A stretch of 64,000 nucleotides of DNA from Leptodactylus fallax (lineage: Eukaryota > Chordata > Amphibia > Anura > Leptodactylidae), in the NCBI GenBank assembly GCA_947044405.1, contig CAMRHE010001091.1, positions 105,001-169,000 of the forward strand, read 5' to 3'. Shown here piece by piece: positions 12,865 through 24,164 of this stretch. Both the position numbers and the translations under genes were made by a program. Below the pieces are notes generated by a model that did no database searches, was not told the origin of the DNA, and saw only the letters and a list, made by a program, of their open reading frames with translations. Every line of letters starts with the position of its first letter. Position 1 is the stretch's first letter.

Positions 12865-14403
12865 GTATGTCCTCGTGTAATAAACCTGAACACCCCCTTA
12901 TAGCACCCCCCCACCCCGATGTCGCCCACTGCGCCCCCATGATCCGATGCTCCCCAGTATAAGCCCTGAAACCCATATTTAACGCTGGTGTTTTCTGTCT
13001 TTTCCCGCAGTTATCAGCCAGCCCCAGCCTCAGCCCCAGGTGGTCCTCCATGTACAGACTGGCCCACAGAGCTGTAACCCCATGGGAATGCCTTGGGGTG
13101 GGCCACTGACCCTTGGCCCCATCTCTTGGAGCACGGGACTCTTCCAGTGTTGTGACGACATCCCGATCTGTAAGTCCAGCGTCTTAAAGGGGCTCTACAT
13201 CTTGGATAGTCCCTACTTGTTATAAGCTTGTGCTGGGGCCCCTCCGTGGTCAGGGTGTAGGGATTCCTAGAGGTCAGACCCCCACAGATCAGGACGATGG
13301 CAAATTCATCCCTCAATGAGGTTGGAGTCCCTCTTTAAGTATGACAGCCGGTGGATGTTACCGCACGTGAGTACGAAGGGTTAAGTAGCCGTACCTGGCC
13401 ACAGCGCTCTCTAATAAAGTCATATACCCCGGTAACATCGGGTCACTGAGGGTCCCAGTGGGGTACACCCCTCTAACAGGATGGTCCTAAGTGGAGAACC
13501 CCTTTAAGAACTCTTTGTAAATCCCTTCAGACCCCCTGATGTCTCTGCTGACTGTCTCCTCTTGCTCCCCGCCGCAGGCATCTTGGGCTGTCTCTGCCCC
13601 GTCTTTCTTCCCTGTTACCTGTCGACGCTGTTTGGCGAGATGTGCTGTTTCGGCATGCTGCCGGGGGCCATGTTTGCCCTGAGAACTGGTGTACGTGAGC
13701 GATATAAGATCCCGGTGAGTGCCCTGGGGGGGAGGAGGAGGAGGGTACAGATGTGAGGGGCCATATATATATAATATATATATATAATATATATATCCTC
13801 ACCACATCTAGTCTCAGCCAAAAACCCTGGATCCCCTGTGGTCTGAATGGAGCGGTGGTCCCGCATGTGTGCTGTAGCCATGTCTAGGGCGGAGGTAGGG
13901 GGCGCTGTGCTTGGCTTCTCTATATAGAGGTGAATAGGGGGACAACATATGTACGAGACCACCACCAATCTGTAACTGACGGGGGAGTCTGACAGATGGG
14001 ACCCCCGCTGATCAGCTGTGTGCAGAGGCTGATGTCATCAGCACACAGTACAGCCTGCTGCCCATTTGACAGTCACATGGTACAGCAACAGCTCAGTCCA
14101 CCGAAGTGAATGGGGCTGAGCTGTAGTACCCAGCACAACCACTGTACAATGTGCGGCGCTGTGCTTGGTATTGAGGGACCTCCACCACTCGCATACATAG
14201 GCCGGGCCATTAATATGATGGACAGCCCCTCTAATTCTCCTGACCCGCCCCTCTATGTTCTGTTTCCGCAGGGCGACCTCCTGAACGACTACTGCGCCAT
14301 CTGCTGCTGCCTGGTGTGTGCGCTGTGTCAGATGGCACGAGAAATAAAGGGCCGGGAGTGGCACGACACCCGACTGCCCCGGCCCCGCCTCCACCGCCGG
14401 TGA
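12771..14403 (+). CDS. Cornifelin-like PLAC8-family protein, spliced gene (4 coding exons)
   Basis: Joining 12771-12864, 13011-13169, 13578-13714 and 14272-14403 gives a 173-residue protein with GT-AG introns and consistent phases. About 65 N-terminal residues are rich in Pro, Gln and Val. They are followed by a PLAC8 domain: WSTGLFQCCDD, a Cys-rich hydrophobic stretch (CLCPVFLPCYL), GEMCC, LPGAMFALRTGVRERY, and CALCQMAREIKGRE, the last two close to cornifelin. The tail is short and basic. PLAC8-family proteins are small Cys-rich, probably membrane-associated proteins; cornifelin is a component of cornified epithelial cells. Compared with cornifelin (about 112 residues) this protein has a longer N terminus. 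The start was chosen as the first ATG of an open frame after a good acceptor; an earlier ATG at 12757 opens a 3-codon frame. A 5' untranslated exon upstream of the 49-bp array is likely. Confidence 0.88.
13011..13169 (+). CDS. Cornifelin-like gene, coding exon 2
   Basis: Acceptor TTTTCCCGCAG and donor GTAAGT flank 159 nt. It encodes a PQPQPQ stretch and the start of the PLAC8 domain (WSTGLFQCCDDIPIC), whose Trp and Cys-Cys pair are family hallmarks. Confidence 0.92.
13578..13714 (+). CDS. Cornifelin-like gene, coding exon 3
   Basis: 137 nt between CCGCAG and GTGAGT. It encodes the hydrophobic Cys-rich core and GEMCCFGMLPG through ALRTGVRERYKIP, very close to cornifelin in the RTG-RERY segment. 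Confidence 0.93.
13763..13798. repeat. AT microsatellite
   Basis: An (AT)n tract with two interruptions in the intron between coding exons 3 and 4 of the cornifelin-like gene. Confidence 0.85.
14089..14123. repeat. Short hairpin, part of a dispersed repeat
   Basis: ACAGCTCAG (14089 onward) pairs with CTGAGCTGT (ending 14123) around a CACTTC-like loop. From memory the surrounding 14030-14200 sequence resembles a repeat common in frog introns. Confidence 0.5.
14272..14403 (+). CDS. Cornifelin-like gene, last coding exon
   Basis: Acceptor TTTCCGCAG; encodes GDLLNDYCAICCCLV, CALCQMAREIKGRE and a basic Arg/Pro/His tail before TGA at 14401. The CALCQMARE segment is identical to what I recall of cornifelin. 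Confidence 0.93.
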   Translation, partial: GDLLNDYCAICCCLVCALCQMAREIKGREWHDTRLPRPRLHRR

Positions 14404-14439
14404 CAACCAGGATTAGTGTATATTTATTCAGTCTTATGG

Positions 14440-14445
14440 AATAAA
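14440..14445 (+). terminator. Poly(A) signal of the cornifelin-like gene
   Basis: AATAAA lies 37 nt after the stop codon, implying a very short 3' UTR. Confidence 0.75.
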
Positions 14446-14747
14446 CCTCTATTTATTAACCCCCTGTTTGCTGTTATTCCTGGAGCAGCCACTACTGGAC
14501 GTGTCAGGTTTATCACAGTCCCTGTAGGATGAAGGTGGCGCACAGACCCCCCCACATAGGGCACATCCTAGGGGTAAACACATTAATAAATCTGCCCCAA
14601 ACTGGGATGACAACGGTGTTGTCGCTTTACATTAGGAATGCCTTTAAAATAAGGCCCTGTAGTGAAGCGCGGCAAAAGGTTTTGTTTTTTTCCCTACAAT
14701 GTTTTCACAGAATTTTTACTTCCCTCTATTAAATCTCTAGGGAAAAT
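14446..14747. other. Intergenic, no gene recognised
   Basis: About 300 bp between the cornifelin-like poly(A) signal and the next array. No similarity to known proteins or elements is visible. Confidence 0.5.
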
Positions 14748-16271
14748 GTAGGGGGAGCTATCACTATGTCGGGAGTCCATCAGTATGTAGGGGGAGCTAT
14801 CACTATGTCAGGAGTCCATCAGTATGTAGGGGGAGCTATCACTATGTCGGGAGTCCATCAGTATGTAGGGGGAGCTATCACTATGTCGGGAGTCCATCAG
14901 TATGTAGGGGGGAGCTATCACTATGTAGGGAGTCCATCAGTATGTAGGGGGAGCTATCACTATGTGGGGGAGCCACAGTGGTGTGGGGGTGCTATCACTA
15001 TGTCGGGAGTCCATCAGTATGTAGGGGGAGCTATCACTATGTAGGGAGTCCATCAGTATGTAGGGGGAGCTATCACTATGTAGGGGGCCACCGTTGGGGG
15101 GGGGCCATCATATGGGGGGGGCCACTCGGGGGGGGGGGCCCTTGGGGGGAGTCCATCAGTATGTAGGGGGAGCTATCACTATGTCGGGAGTCCATCAGTA
15201 TGTAGGGGGAGCTATCACTATGTCGGGAGTCCATCAGTATGTAGGGGGAGCTATCACTATGTCGGGAGTCCATCAGTAGGTAGGGGGTGCTATCACTATG
15301 TCGGGAGTCCATCAGTATGTAGGGGTGAGCTATCACTATGTCGGGAGTCCATCAGTATGTAGGGGGAGCTATCACTATGTAGGGGGAGCTATCACTATGT
15401 CGGGAGTCCATCAGTATGTAGGGGTGAGCTATCACTATGTCGGGAGTCCATCAGTATGTAGGGGGAGCTATCACTATGTAGGGAGTCCATCAGTAGGTAG
15501 GGGTGAGCTATCACTATGTAGGGAGTCCATCAGTATGTAGGGGTGAGCTATCACTATGTAGGGAGTCCATCAGTATGTAGGGGGGAGCTATCACTATGTA
15601 GGGAGTCCATCAGTAGGTAGGGGGAGCTATCACTATGTAGGGAGTCCATCAGTATGTAGGGGGAGCTATCACTATGTCGGGAGTCCATCAGTATGTAGGG
15701 GGAGCTATCACTATGTCGGGAGTCCATCAGTATGTAGGGGGGCGCTATCACTATGTCGGGAGTCCATCAGTATGTAGGGGGAGCTATCACTATGTCGGGA
15801 GTCCATCAGTATGTAGGGGGAGCTATCACTATGTCGGGAGTCCATCAGTAGGTAGGGGTGAGCTATCACTATGTCGGGAGTCCATCAGTATGTAGGGGGA
15901 GCTATCACTATGTCGGGAGTCCATCAGTATGTAGGGGGGCGCTATCACTATGTCGGGAGTCCATCAGTATGTAGGGGGCGCTATCACTATGTCGGGAGTC
16001 CATCAGTATGTAGGGGGAGCTATCACTATGTCGGGAGTCCATCAGTAGGTAGGGGGGAGCTATCACTATGTCGGGAGTCCATCAGTATGTAGGGGGGCGC
16101 TATCACTATGTCGGGAGTCCATCAGTATGTAGGGGGAGCTATCACTATGTCGGGAGTCCATCAGTATGTAGGGGGAGCTATCACTATGTCGGGAGTCCAT
16201 CAGTATGTAGGGGGGAGCTATCACTATGTCGGGAGTCCATCAGTATGCAGGGGCTATCACGATGTAGGGGG
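14748..16271. repeat. Minisatellite, 39-bp unit, about 39 copies
   Basis: The unit contains GTAGGGGGAGCTATCACTAT and GTCGGGAGTCCATCAGTAT. Variants alternate GTCGGG/GTAGGG and carry 4-6 G. Near 15090-15145 a GC-rich patch with G runs interrupts the array and looks like damaged or misread units. Because 39 is a multiple of 3, open frames run through it, but they have no gene character. Confidence 0.97.
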
Positions 16272-16614
16272 GCCCCTTATGTTGACCTCACACCCCCCCC
16301 ATATCCAATCCCTCGCACGCTCCTGTCATCTCCACCTCAAAAACTCCAGAATCCGCCCTTTCCTTACCACAGACAGACATTTTTTGTCTCTGACTCCTCG
16401 CCTCCCAAACCCCAGAACTTTTATTATATTTCTGCTCTCAGAGCCATAGGAGGACGCGATGTTTGCAGGACAGATTGTTCTTCAGGCTGCTCCCATTTAT
16501 TATTCTGTACAATGTACTGGGAAGAATGAGGGGAACTGGAGAAAAACTGTGTGTGCGACTTTCTTACAGGCTTCGCTTTTATGGCGTTCACTCTGCAGCC
16601 ACAATGACATCACC
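16272..16614. other. Intergenic, no gene recognised
   Basis: A C-rich left part (about 16275-16420) and a unique remainder. No exon is recognised. Confidence 0.45.
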
Positions 16615-16723
16615 GGCGGCGAGGCCTCGGGTCTGCGCCGGTCACTACGGCGGCGAGGCCTCGGGTCTGCGCCGGTCACTACGGCGGCGAGGCCTCGGGT
16701 CTGCGCCGGTCACTACGGCGGCG
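16615..16723. repeat. CpG-rich 34-bp tandem repeat, 3 copies
   Basis: Three perfect or near-perfect copies of GGCGGCGAGGCCTCGGGTCT followed by GCGCCGGTCACTAC. High CpG content suggests recent duplication or an unmethylated setting. Confidence 0.9.
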
Positions 16724-16784
16724 TTATCTATGTGTAATGGCAGTAACCTCTATCACACAATTGTCTGACCATTGTATAAGCAAT

Positions 16785-17642
16785 GCTACCTCCGATGCCG
16801 CCCCTGCTACCTCCTGTGTCACCCCCTGCGACCTCCTGTGTCACCCCCTGCTACCTCCTGTGTCACCCCCTGCGACCTCCTGTGCCGCCCCCTGCTACCT
16901 CCTGTGTCACCCCCTGCGACCTCCTGTGTCACCCCCTGCTACCTCCTGTGTCACCCCCTGCGACCTCCGATGCCGCCCCCGCTACCTCCTGTGTGTCACC
17001 CCCCCTGCGACCTCCTGTGTCACCCCCTGCGACCTCCTGTGTCACCCCCTGCGACCTCCTGTTTCACCCCCTGCGACCTCCTGCCGCCCCTGCCCCCACC
17101 TCCTGTGTCACCCCCTGCGACCTCCTGTGTCCCCCCCTGCTACCTCCTGTGTCACCCCCTGCTACCTCCTGTGTCACCCCCCTGCGACCTCCTGTGTCAC
17201 CCCCTGCTACCTCCTGTGTCACCCCCCTGCGACCTCCTGTGTCCCCCCCTGCGACCTCCTGTGTCACCCCCTGCGACCTCCTGTGTCACCCCCTGCGCAC
17301 CCCCTGCGCCTCCGATGCCCCCCTGCTACCTCCTGTGTCACCCCCTGCGACCTCCTGTGTCACCCCCTGCTACCTCCTGTGTCACCCCCTGCGACCTCCG
17401 ATGCCGCCCCTGCTACCTCCTGTGTCACCCCCCTGCGACCTCCTGTGTCACCCCCTGCGACCTCCTGTGTCACCCCCTGCTACCTCCTGTGTCACCCCCT
17501 GCGACCTCCTGTGTCACCCCCCTGCGACCTCCTGTGTCACCCCCTGCGACCTCCTGTGTCACCCCCTGCGACCTCCTGTGTCACCCCCTGCGACCTCCTG
17601 TGTCACCCCCTGCGACCTCCGATGCCGCCCCTGCTACCTCCC
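16785..17642. repeat. Minisatellite, 21-bp pyrimidine-rich unit, about 40 copies
   Basis: The unit is CTCCTGTGTCACCCCCTGC plus two bases (GA or TA), with GATGCCG variants. Since 21 is a multiple of 3 and stops are absent, all three forward frames stay open for over 300 codons; this is an artefact of composition. The + strand is about 80% pyrimidine. Confidence 0.96.
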
Positions 17643-17984
17643 CTGGCAGGAATATACCGCACTGTCTTCACCTATTTTTACTTTTTTGGTGAGTTTTCCC
17701 CCATATAATGTGAGGATTTTGCCATTTTCAGTATGTGAGGACAGAATGAGGCTGAAAGTAACCGCTGGTCAGTGATAACAATGATGGCGGCTCTCCACTA
17801 CCGCACAATGTGAATACTGTCTGAAAATCTGCCGCACTCTACTAACCAGTTCTTACAAGGGAGAGGGCGGAGCCGTCACATCCCGGCCCGGCACAGATGA
17901 CAGGACCGGACCGGACACAAGACCTGACCACAAATCTCCTGACAAGATCACTGAGAACCGGCGCCTTGGCAACCACGGGACTCT

Positions 17985-18317
17985 AGCCAATCACAACCAC
18001 GCTGTTAGAGTGTTCTCAGTTGCCATTGGCTGACACTTCAGACGCGTTCAGCCAATCACAGTAAAGCTATAGATTTTCATATGAGGCGTCTGTCTGGGGG
18101 CGTGGCTTGCTGACCCAATATGCAGATTTTATTCTAATTAGTCCGTTTAGTCAATATTAGAACTACATTTCCCGGGAGGCCGCTCTCTGTGACGTCATGG
18201 CCGTGCTTGCCGTCGTGGCATTGGTTGCTATGGCAGCGGCGCGGAGAGAACTTGTTTCCTTGTATTTTTTTCCGGCCCCTGCCAGATCACTTCCGGTCTC
18301 GGTCGGTAGAGGAGGAG
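17985..18317 (+). promoter_or_regulatory. Probable CpG-rich promoter, likely of RABAC1
   Basis: CCAAT boxes occur at 17985 (AGCCAATCA), 18025 (inverted, ATTGGCT) and 18050 (AGCCAATCAC). A GC box GGGGGCGTGG starts at 18096, an ACTACATTTCCCGGGAGGC block resembling a ZNF143 site at 18162, a perfect CRE TGACGTCA at 18190-18197, and an ETS site ACTTCCGG at 18289-18296. No TATA box is seen. This mixture is typical of TATA-less housekeeping promoters. RABAC1 is the next + strand gene, so it is the natural target; a divergent transcript is possible. Confidence 0.6.
18200..18317 (+). other. Possible non-coding first exon of RABAC1
   Basis: A consensus donor GAGGAG|GTAGGT follows the ETS site, with exon end at 18317. 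The first RABAC1 coding exon is preceded by a pyrimidine-rich acceptor at 24142. Joining the two gives a 5' UTR intron of about 5.8 kb. The transcription start within 18200-18300 cannot be fixed from sequence. Confidence 0.4.
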
Positions 18318-19344
18318 GTAGGTGGACGCTAAGGAGCCCGGTATGAACGGAGCCCAAGGACTGGTGACCACGGGCTGGCTGGGACTTGTAGTTCTCCTCG
18401 GGGGAGGGTTCCTTCTCTGGGCCCCTGGTGATAATGGTGGTTATAATAAAGAGGCCAGAGACAGCCTTAAAGGGGAGATCCAGTCTGGTAACTGACACTT
18501 AAAGGGGCGCTCTAGTCTGATAGCTGGAGCTTAAGGGGAGTCCCCCTAATAGCCGCGGCCCTGGTGGAGATCTCACAGCTGAGGGTTTGTTACAGTCGTG
18601 TCCATCTGATGTTATGTGGATCCTGCGCTGATACATTGTAACAGATTGGACAGTGGGGCAGATATATGAAGTTTGGGGTGTGCTCCCCGCCAGTCCTCAC
18701 ATCGGCGGCGCCCCCCACAGACACCTCATTTATGACCAGACGCTCAGCTATGTATGTATGGACAAGGAATCTCCGCCATCTTGTACTTCAGGGGTCGTTC
18801 TGATCTGCCCCAGGGTGAGCGGCAGCGTGTACCCACTGAGGAGGAGGAAGGTATATACACTGCCCGGCCCGTAATAATGTCCTTGTGTGATGTCAGCCAG
18901 AGCATAGCCGACCGATGACATCACTGGTGACTGCAGTGTCAGACGACTACCAGCTGGAAATATAATATATACTGTATATACATCTCTATATAGAAATATC
19001 TACTGCCGCAGAACTGGTCAGTGTCCTGGGGAGTCTCCTCTATGGAGGTGATGACAAGGGGGAAGGTATTGGGAGACCTGAGAGCAGGCTCTAGGACCCT
19101 GTTGGCGCCTCTAGCCTGGATACAAGATGAGATACGGCCAGACATGGAGGTATACAGGCTCTGTATGGACAGCTCATGTGTCAGGATGTCCTGTACATGT
19201 CACTGAGCTGTTCGTATCACTACTTGGGGGGACCGACTGTCCTATGTGATGGTCTCCACATCATCACACCAGCAGGGGGCAGAGTGTCAGCCCACAGTAC
19301 AGGCTCCATACTCCAACCTGACTGTCATCAGATCCCAAACAGGG
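18318..19344. other. No gene recognised (probable RABAC1 5' intron)
   Basis: GC-rich at its left end, then ordinary sequence. No exon with known similarity and no clear mobile element is seen. Confidence 0.45.
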
Positions 19345-20535
19345 CCGGGATCCATCACTATAGAGGATACAGATTCCAGATCCATCACTATAGAGAGATA
19401 CAGATCCGGATCCATCACTATAGAGGATACAGAGGATCCATCACTATAGAGGATATAGAAGATACAGATCCTGGATCCATCACTATAGAGGATACAGATC
19501 CCGGATCCATCACTATAGAGGATATAGAGAACAGCCCGGCCGGGGCCCCCCCCCCCCCCCCGACCACACTATAGAGGATACAGATCCTGGATCCATCACT
19601 ATAGGGAAAGAGATACAGATCCCGGATCCATCACTATAGAGGATACAGATCCCGGATCCATCACTATAGAGGATACAGATCCCGGATCCATCACTATAGA
19701 GGATACAGATCCCAGATCCATCACTATAGAGGATACAGATCCCAGATCCATCACTATAGAGGATATAGACCGGATCCACACTATAGAGGAGAGATACAGA
19801 TCCCGGATCCATCACTATAGAGGATACAGATCCCAGATCCATCACTATAGATGATACAGATCCCAGATCCATCACTATAGAGGATACAGATCCCGGATCC
19901 CCTATAGAGGATACAGAGCCGGACCCCCACCAATCAAGACAAACAGGACCCCCCAGATCCATCACTATAGAGGATATAGTCCCGATCCATCACTATAGAG
20001 GTTGATACAGATCCCGGATCCATCACTATAGAAGAAAAAGATACAGATCCTGGATCCATCACTATAAAGGATACAGATCCCAGATCCATCACTATAGAGG
20101 ATATAGTCCCGGATCCATCACTATAGAAGATACAGATCCCGGATCCATCACTATAGAGGATACAGATCCCGGATCCATCACTATAGAGGATACAGATCCC
20201 GGATCCATCACTATAGAGGATACAGATCCCAGATCCATCACTATAGAGGATATAGATCCCGGATCCATCACTATAGAAGATACAGATCCCGGATCCATCA
20301 CTATAGAGGATACAGATCCCGGATCCATCACTATAGAGGATACAGATCCCGGATCCATCACTATAGAGGATACAGATCCCGGATCCATCACTATAGAGGA
20401 TACAGATCCCGGACCACACAAGAGGAACAGACCCGGACCATCACATAGAGGATACAGATCCCGGATCCATCGCTATAGAGGATACAGATCCCGGATCCAT
20501 CACTATAGAGGATACAGATCCCGGATCCATCACTA
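19345..20535. repeat. Minisatellite, 30-bp unit, left block (about 39 copies)
   Basis: The unit is GGATCCATCACTATAGAGG followed by ATACAGATCCC. It contains a BamHI site. Degenerate stretches with poly-C (19545-19562) and broken units (19900-19990, 20400-20450) interrupt it. The same unit continues after a LINE fragment at 21731. Confidence 0.96.
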
Positions 20536-20879
20536 TACGAGGGTCAGACGTACAGGATCCATGTAATAGGGACCAGACCATCACAAGAGGATACAGACCC
20601 AGATCCATCACAAGAGGAAGAAGAACAGACCCGGGAGACCGGAAACAAGAGGAACAGACCCGGACACACAAGAGGGTACGGATCCGGACCCACATAGAGG
20701 AAGTTCGACCACACTTCACAGGGTACAATGCAGATAATATAGAGGATAAGCAACCCATCCAGCTGCATACCTACAGAAGTATACAGACCGGACCTCTGCA
20801 ATAGAGGGTCTGGATCACAGATGATGATGACAGGGATACAGAGAACTGAACCAAAAACAACCAACCACACAAGGATGTC
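20536..20879. repeat. Degenerate 30-bp units and unique sequence
   Basis: Recognisable fragments of the 30-bp unit (AGAGGATACAGA, GATCCATCAC) alternate with unrelated purine-rich sequence up to the LINE junction. It may be an old edge of the array or poorly resolved assembly. Confidence 0.55.
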
Positions 20880-21730
20880 CGATTTGTGGACTGGTGCCCC
20901 CGGATCCACCTGAAGATACCCGTAACGCGGGGAAGACCAAGGAGATGGTGGTGGACTTCCGCAAAGGCAGAAGCCCTTCTAAACCAGTGGACATCCAGGG
21001 GACGGGCATCGAGATTGTGAACACCTATAAGTACCTGGGTTTGCTCCTTAATAATGAGCTGGACTGGGCAGATCATATGGAGGCCCTGTACAGGAAGGGC
21101 CACAGCAGGCTCTACCTGCTTAGGAAGCTGAGAGCCTTTGGAATCCGGAGGGCACTTCTTAGAACTTTCTTCAACTTGGTAGTGGCATCAGCCATCTTCT
21201 TTGGAGTGGCCTGCTGGGGGAGCAGTATAATCAACCAGGGACAGGAATAAACTCCACAAGCTGATTAGAAGGGCCAGCTCTGTCCTGGGGAGCCCACTGG
21301 ACCCAGTGCAGGCGGTGGGTGACAGAAGGATACTGTCCGTGGTGAGCTCCATGCAGAAGAAGAAGTCCCATCCCATGCATGAGACTGTGATCGCGCTGAG
21401 CAGTACTGTCAGTGACCGACTGCTCCACCCTAGGTGTGAGAAGGAGCGCTATCGGAAGTCTTTCCTCCCCACCGCGGTTAGGCTGTACAACCAACACCGA
21501 CCTAAGCGGAGATCATTACACACAGAGAACTGAAAATATCTCTCTGCCTGTTAAATCCCCCCCCCCCCCCTCTGCTACGCCCTATCTGTCTGTCTGCTAT
21601 TAATGTAATGCCTCTCACCTTGGAACATTCCTGTACATGTTGTATTTGTATTTGTATCTGCTTATCTTTGCTGCTGTAACACACTGAATTTCCCCATTGT
21701 GGGACTATTAAAGGACTATTATTTATTATT
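20880..21730 (+). mobile_element. LINE fragment (L2/CR1-like), 5' truncated
   Basis: The + strand encodes the C-terminal part of a LINE reverse transcriptase: KTKEMVVDFRKGRSPSKPVD, TYKYLGLLLNNELDWADHME, LYRKGHSRLYLLRKLRAFG and FFGVACWGSS. A frameshift near 21240 follows, then SSVLGSPLDPVQAVGD and HPRCEKERYRKSFLPTAVRL. The 3' end has the ATTTCCCCATTGTGGGACTA block and a short ATT-rich tail that runs directly into the 30-bp array. A second copy of the same family lies at 63640-64000 on the - strand, with high identity by eye. Clade assignment (L2 versus other CR1-like) is from memory. Confidence 0.85.
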
Positions 21731-23394
21731 ATAGAGGATACAGATCCCGGATCCATCACTATAGAGGATACAGAGCCGGGATCCATCACTATAGAGGATA
21801 CAGATCCCGGATCCATCACTATAGAGGATACAGATCCGGGATCCATCACTATAGAGGATACAGATCCCGGATCCATCACTATAGAGGATACAGATCCTGG
21901 ATCCATCACTATAGAGGATACAGATCCCGGATCCATCACTATAGAGGATATAGAAGATACAGATCCTGGATCCATCACTACAGAGGATATAGAAGATACA
22001 GATCCCGGATCCATCACTATAGAGGATACAGATCCCGGATCCATCACTATAGAAGATACAGATCCCGGATCCATCGCTATAGAGGATACAGATCCTGGAT
22101 CCATCACTATAGAGGATACAGATCCCGGATCCATCACTATAGAGGATACAGATCCCGGATCCATCGCTATAGAGGATACAGATCCCGGATCCATCGCTAT
22201 AGAGGATACAGATCCTGGATCCATCACTATAGAGGATACAGATCCCGGATCCATCACTATAGAGGATACAGACCCCGGATCCATCACTATAGAGGATACA
22301 GATCCCGGATCCATCACTATAGAGGATACAGATCCCGGATCCATCGCTATAGAGGATACAGATCCTGGATCCATCACTATAGAGGATACAGATCCTGGAT
22401 CCATCACTATAGAGGATACAGACCCCGGATCCATCGCTATAGAGGATACAGATCCCAGATCCATCGCTATAGAGGATACAGATCCCGGATCCATCACTAT
22501 AGAGGATACAGATCCATCACTATAGAGGATACAGATCCCGGATCCATCACTATAGAGGATACAGATCCCAGATCCATCGCTATAGAGGATACAGATCCCG
22601 GATCCATCACTATAGAGGATACAGATCCCGGATCCATCACTATAGAGGATACAGATCCCGGATCCATCACTATAGAGGATTAAGAAGATACAGATCCCGG
22701 ATCCATCACTATAGAGGATACAGATCCTGGATCCATCACTATAGAGGATACAGATCCCGGATCCATCACTATAGAGGATACAGATCCCGGATCCATCACT
22801 GTAGAGGATACAGATCCCGGATCCATCACTATAGAGGATACAGATCCCGGATCCATCATGATAGAGGATCCCGGATCCATCACTATAGAGGATACAGATC
22901 CCGGATCCATCGCTATAGAGGATACAGATCCCGGATCCATCGCTATAGAGGCCCCCTATAGAGGATACAGATCCCGGATCCATCACTATAGAGGATACAG
23001 ATCCCGGATCCATCACTATAGAGGATACAGATCCGGGATCCATCACTATAGAGGATACAGATCCCGGATCCATCACTATAGAGGATACAGATCCCAGATC
23101 CATCACTATAGAGGATACAGATCCGGGATCCATCACTATAGAGGATACAGATCCCAGATCCATTACTATAGATGATACAGATCCCGGATCCATGATTATA
23201 GAGGATACAGATCCCGGATCCATCACTATAGAGGATACAGATCCCGGATCCATCACTATAGAGGATACAGATCCCAGATCCATCGCTATAGAGGATACAG
23301 ATCCCGGATCCATCGCTATAGAGGATACAGATCCCGGATCCATCGCTATAGAGGATACAGATCCTGGATCCATCGCTATAGAGGATACAGATCC
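21731..23394. repeat. Minisatellite, 30-bp unit, right block (about 55 copies)
   Basis: Same unit as 19345-20535, much more regular. Variants are CATCACTATAG/CATCGCTATAG, CCCGG/CCTGG/CCCAG and occasional inserted TATAGAAGATAC. A 623-codon - strand open frame across it exists only because 30 is a multiple of 3. Confidence 0.97.
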
Positions 23395-24142
23395 AGTCCA
23401 TACAGTGCAGGGCTATGAAGGTGCCGTGTCCGGTTGTCAGTGACAGGACATGTAATAAGCGGGGACACCAGGAAGTAGTGTGGGCAGAGACAGAGGGGTG
23501 TAATGAAGTGTCTGGATGGAGGACAAGGACTGTGCAGGATCAGTGGTCGGTCTGGTCCGTGCTGTTCACCATGTGTGTTGCCCTCACACATGGTGACAAT
23601 TCACAGACATGCCCCTCCTGCTCCTCTCCATATAATAGTGTCTGACAACTGGGCAAAATGTCATTTAGTGTGTTATAGAGTCACTGATCTCTCACCGAGA
23701 GGTACACTACCCAAAAGTAGCCTCTGAGAGCCTTTATATAGGGTAACCCCGGGGTCTGATGAGACCAGACCTGTGATCATTACATATCTGTGGAGACTTC
23801 AGGGGGGAGGATTACCAGGGGCGGGCATTTCTATGTGGGGGCGGGGCTATATTGTCAGTAGGAGTATATATGTATACATGTCATTAACCAGTGAGTGGCC
23901 ACACAGAGTTTCTCTTCCATCTTCTTCACTGCCATTTCTATTGCAGTGAGGTTGGCTCGGATACAGTATGGCTGTCACGTCTGCCTCCTGCAGTAATAGG
24001 CTGTGGACGTCCCAGTAATCGGGCGTGTGGCGAGCTGGGTCTCCTGTAATTTGGCACTCCTATTATTTCAGACTTTCCTCCCATAACCTCAGGCATTCTT
24101 GTAGTGTAAGTCACCGGACTAAGCTGTGTGTCTCCTTCACAG
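23395..24142. other. No gene recognised; contains dispersed repeat copy B
   Basis: A perfect 12-bp inverted repeat (23566-23577 with 23585-23596, TCACCATGTGTG) precedes the dispersed repeat. The rest up to the acceptor at 24142 is unique and is probably 5' intron of RABAC1. Confidence 0.5.
23600..23836 (+). repeat. Dispersed repeat family, copy B
   Basis: Same orientation as copy A at 6901-7139, sharing AACTGGGCAAAATGTCAT, GAGGTACACTACCCAAAAGT and CCTGTGATCATTAC. Confidence 0.75.
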
Positions 24143-24164
24143 GCGTCCACTGCGACCACTGACC

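Noticed and set aside
16737..17775. Three overlapping + strand open frames of over 300 codons
   Set aside because: All three frames of a stop-free 21-bp Pro/Ser/Cys-coding repeat are open; this is composition, not a gene.
18197..18345. Short open frame starting at ATG 18197 in the CpG-rich block
   Set aside because: It has no similarity to known proteins, crosses the likely splice donor, and is best seen as a chance or upstream frame.
21502..23373. Open frame of 623 codons on the - strand
   Set aside because: It runs through the 30-bp minisatellite (period divisible by 3) and shows only the repeated MDPGSVSSIV motif; there is no start context, splice or domain evidence.
19345..23394. TCACTATAG in every 30-bp unit resembles the end of the T7 promoter
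   Set aside because: Only 9 bases match and a phage polymerase has no role here; chance similarity.
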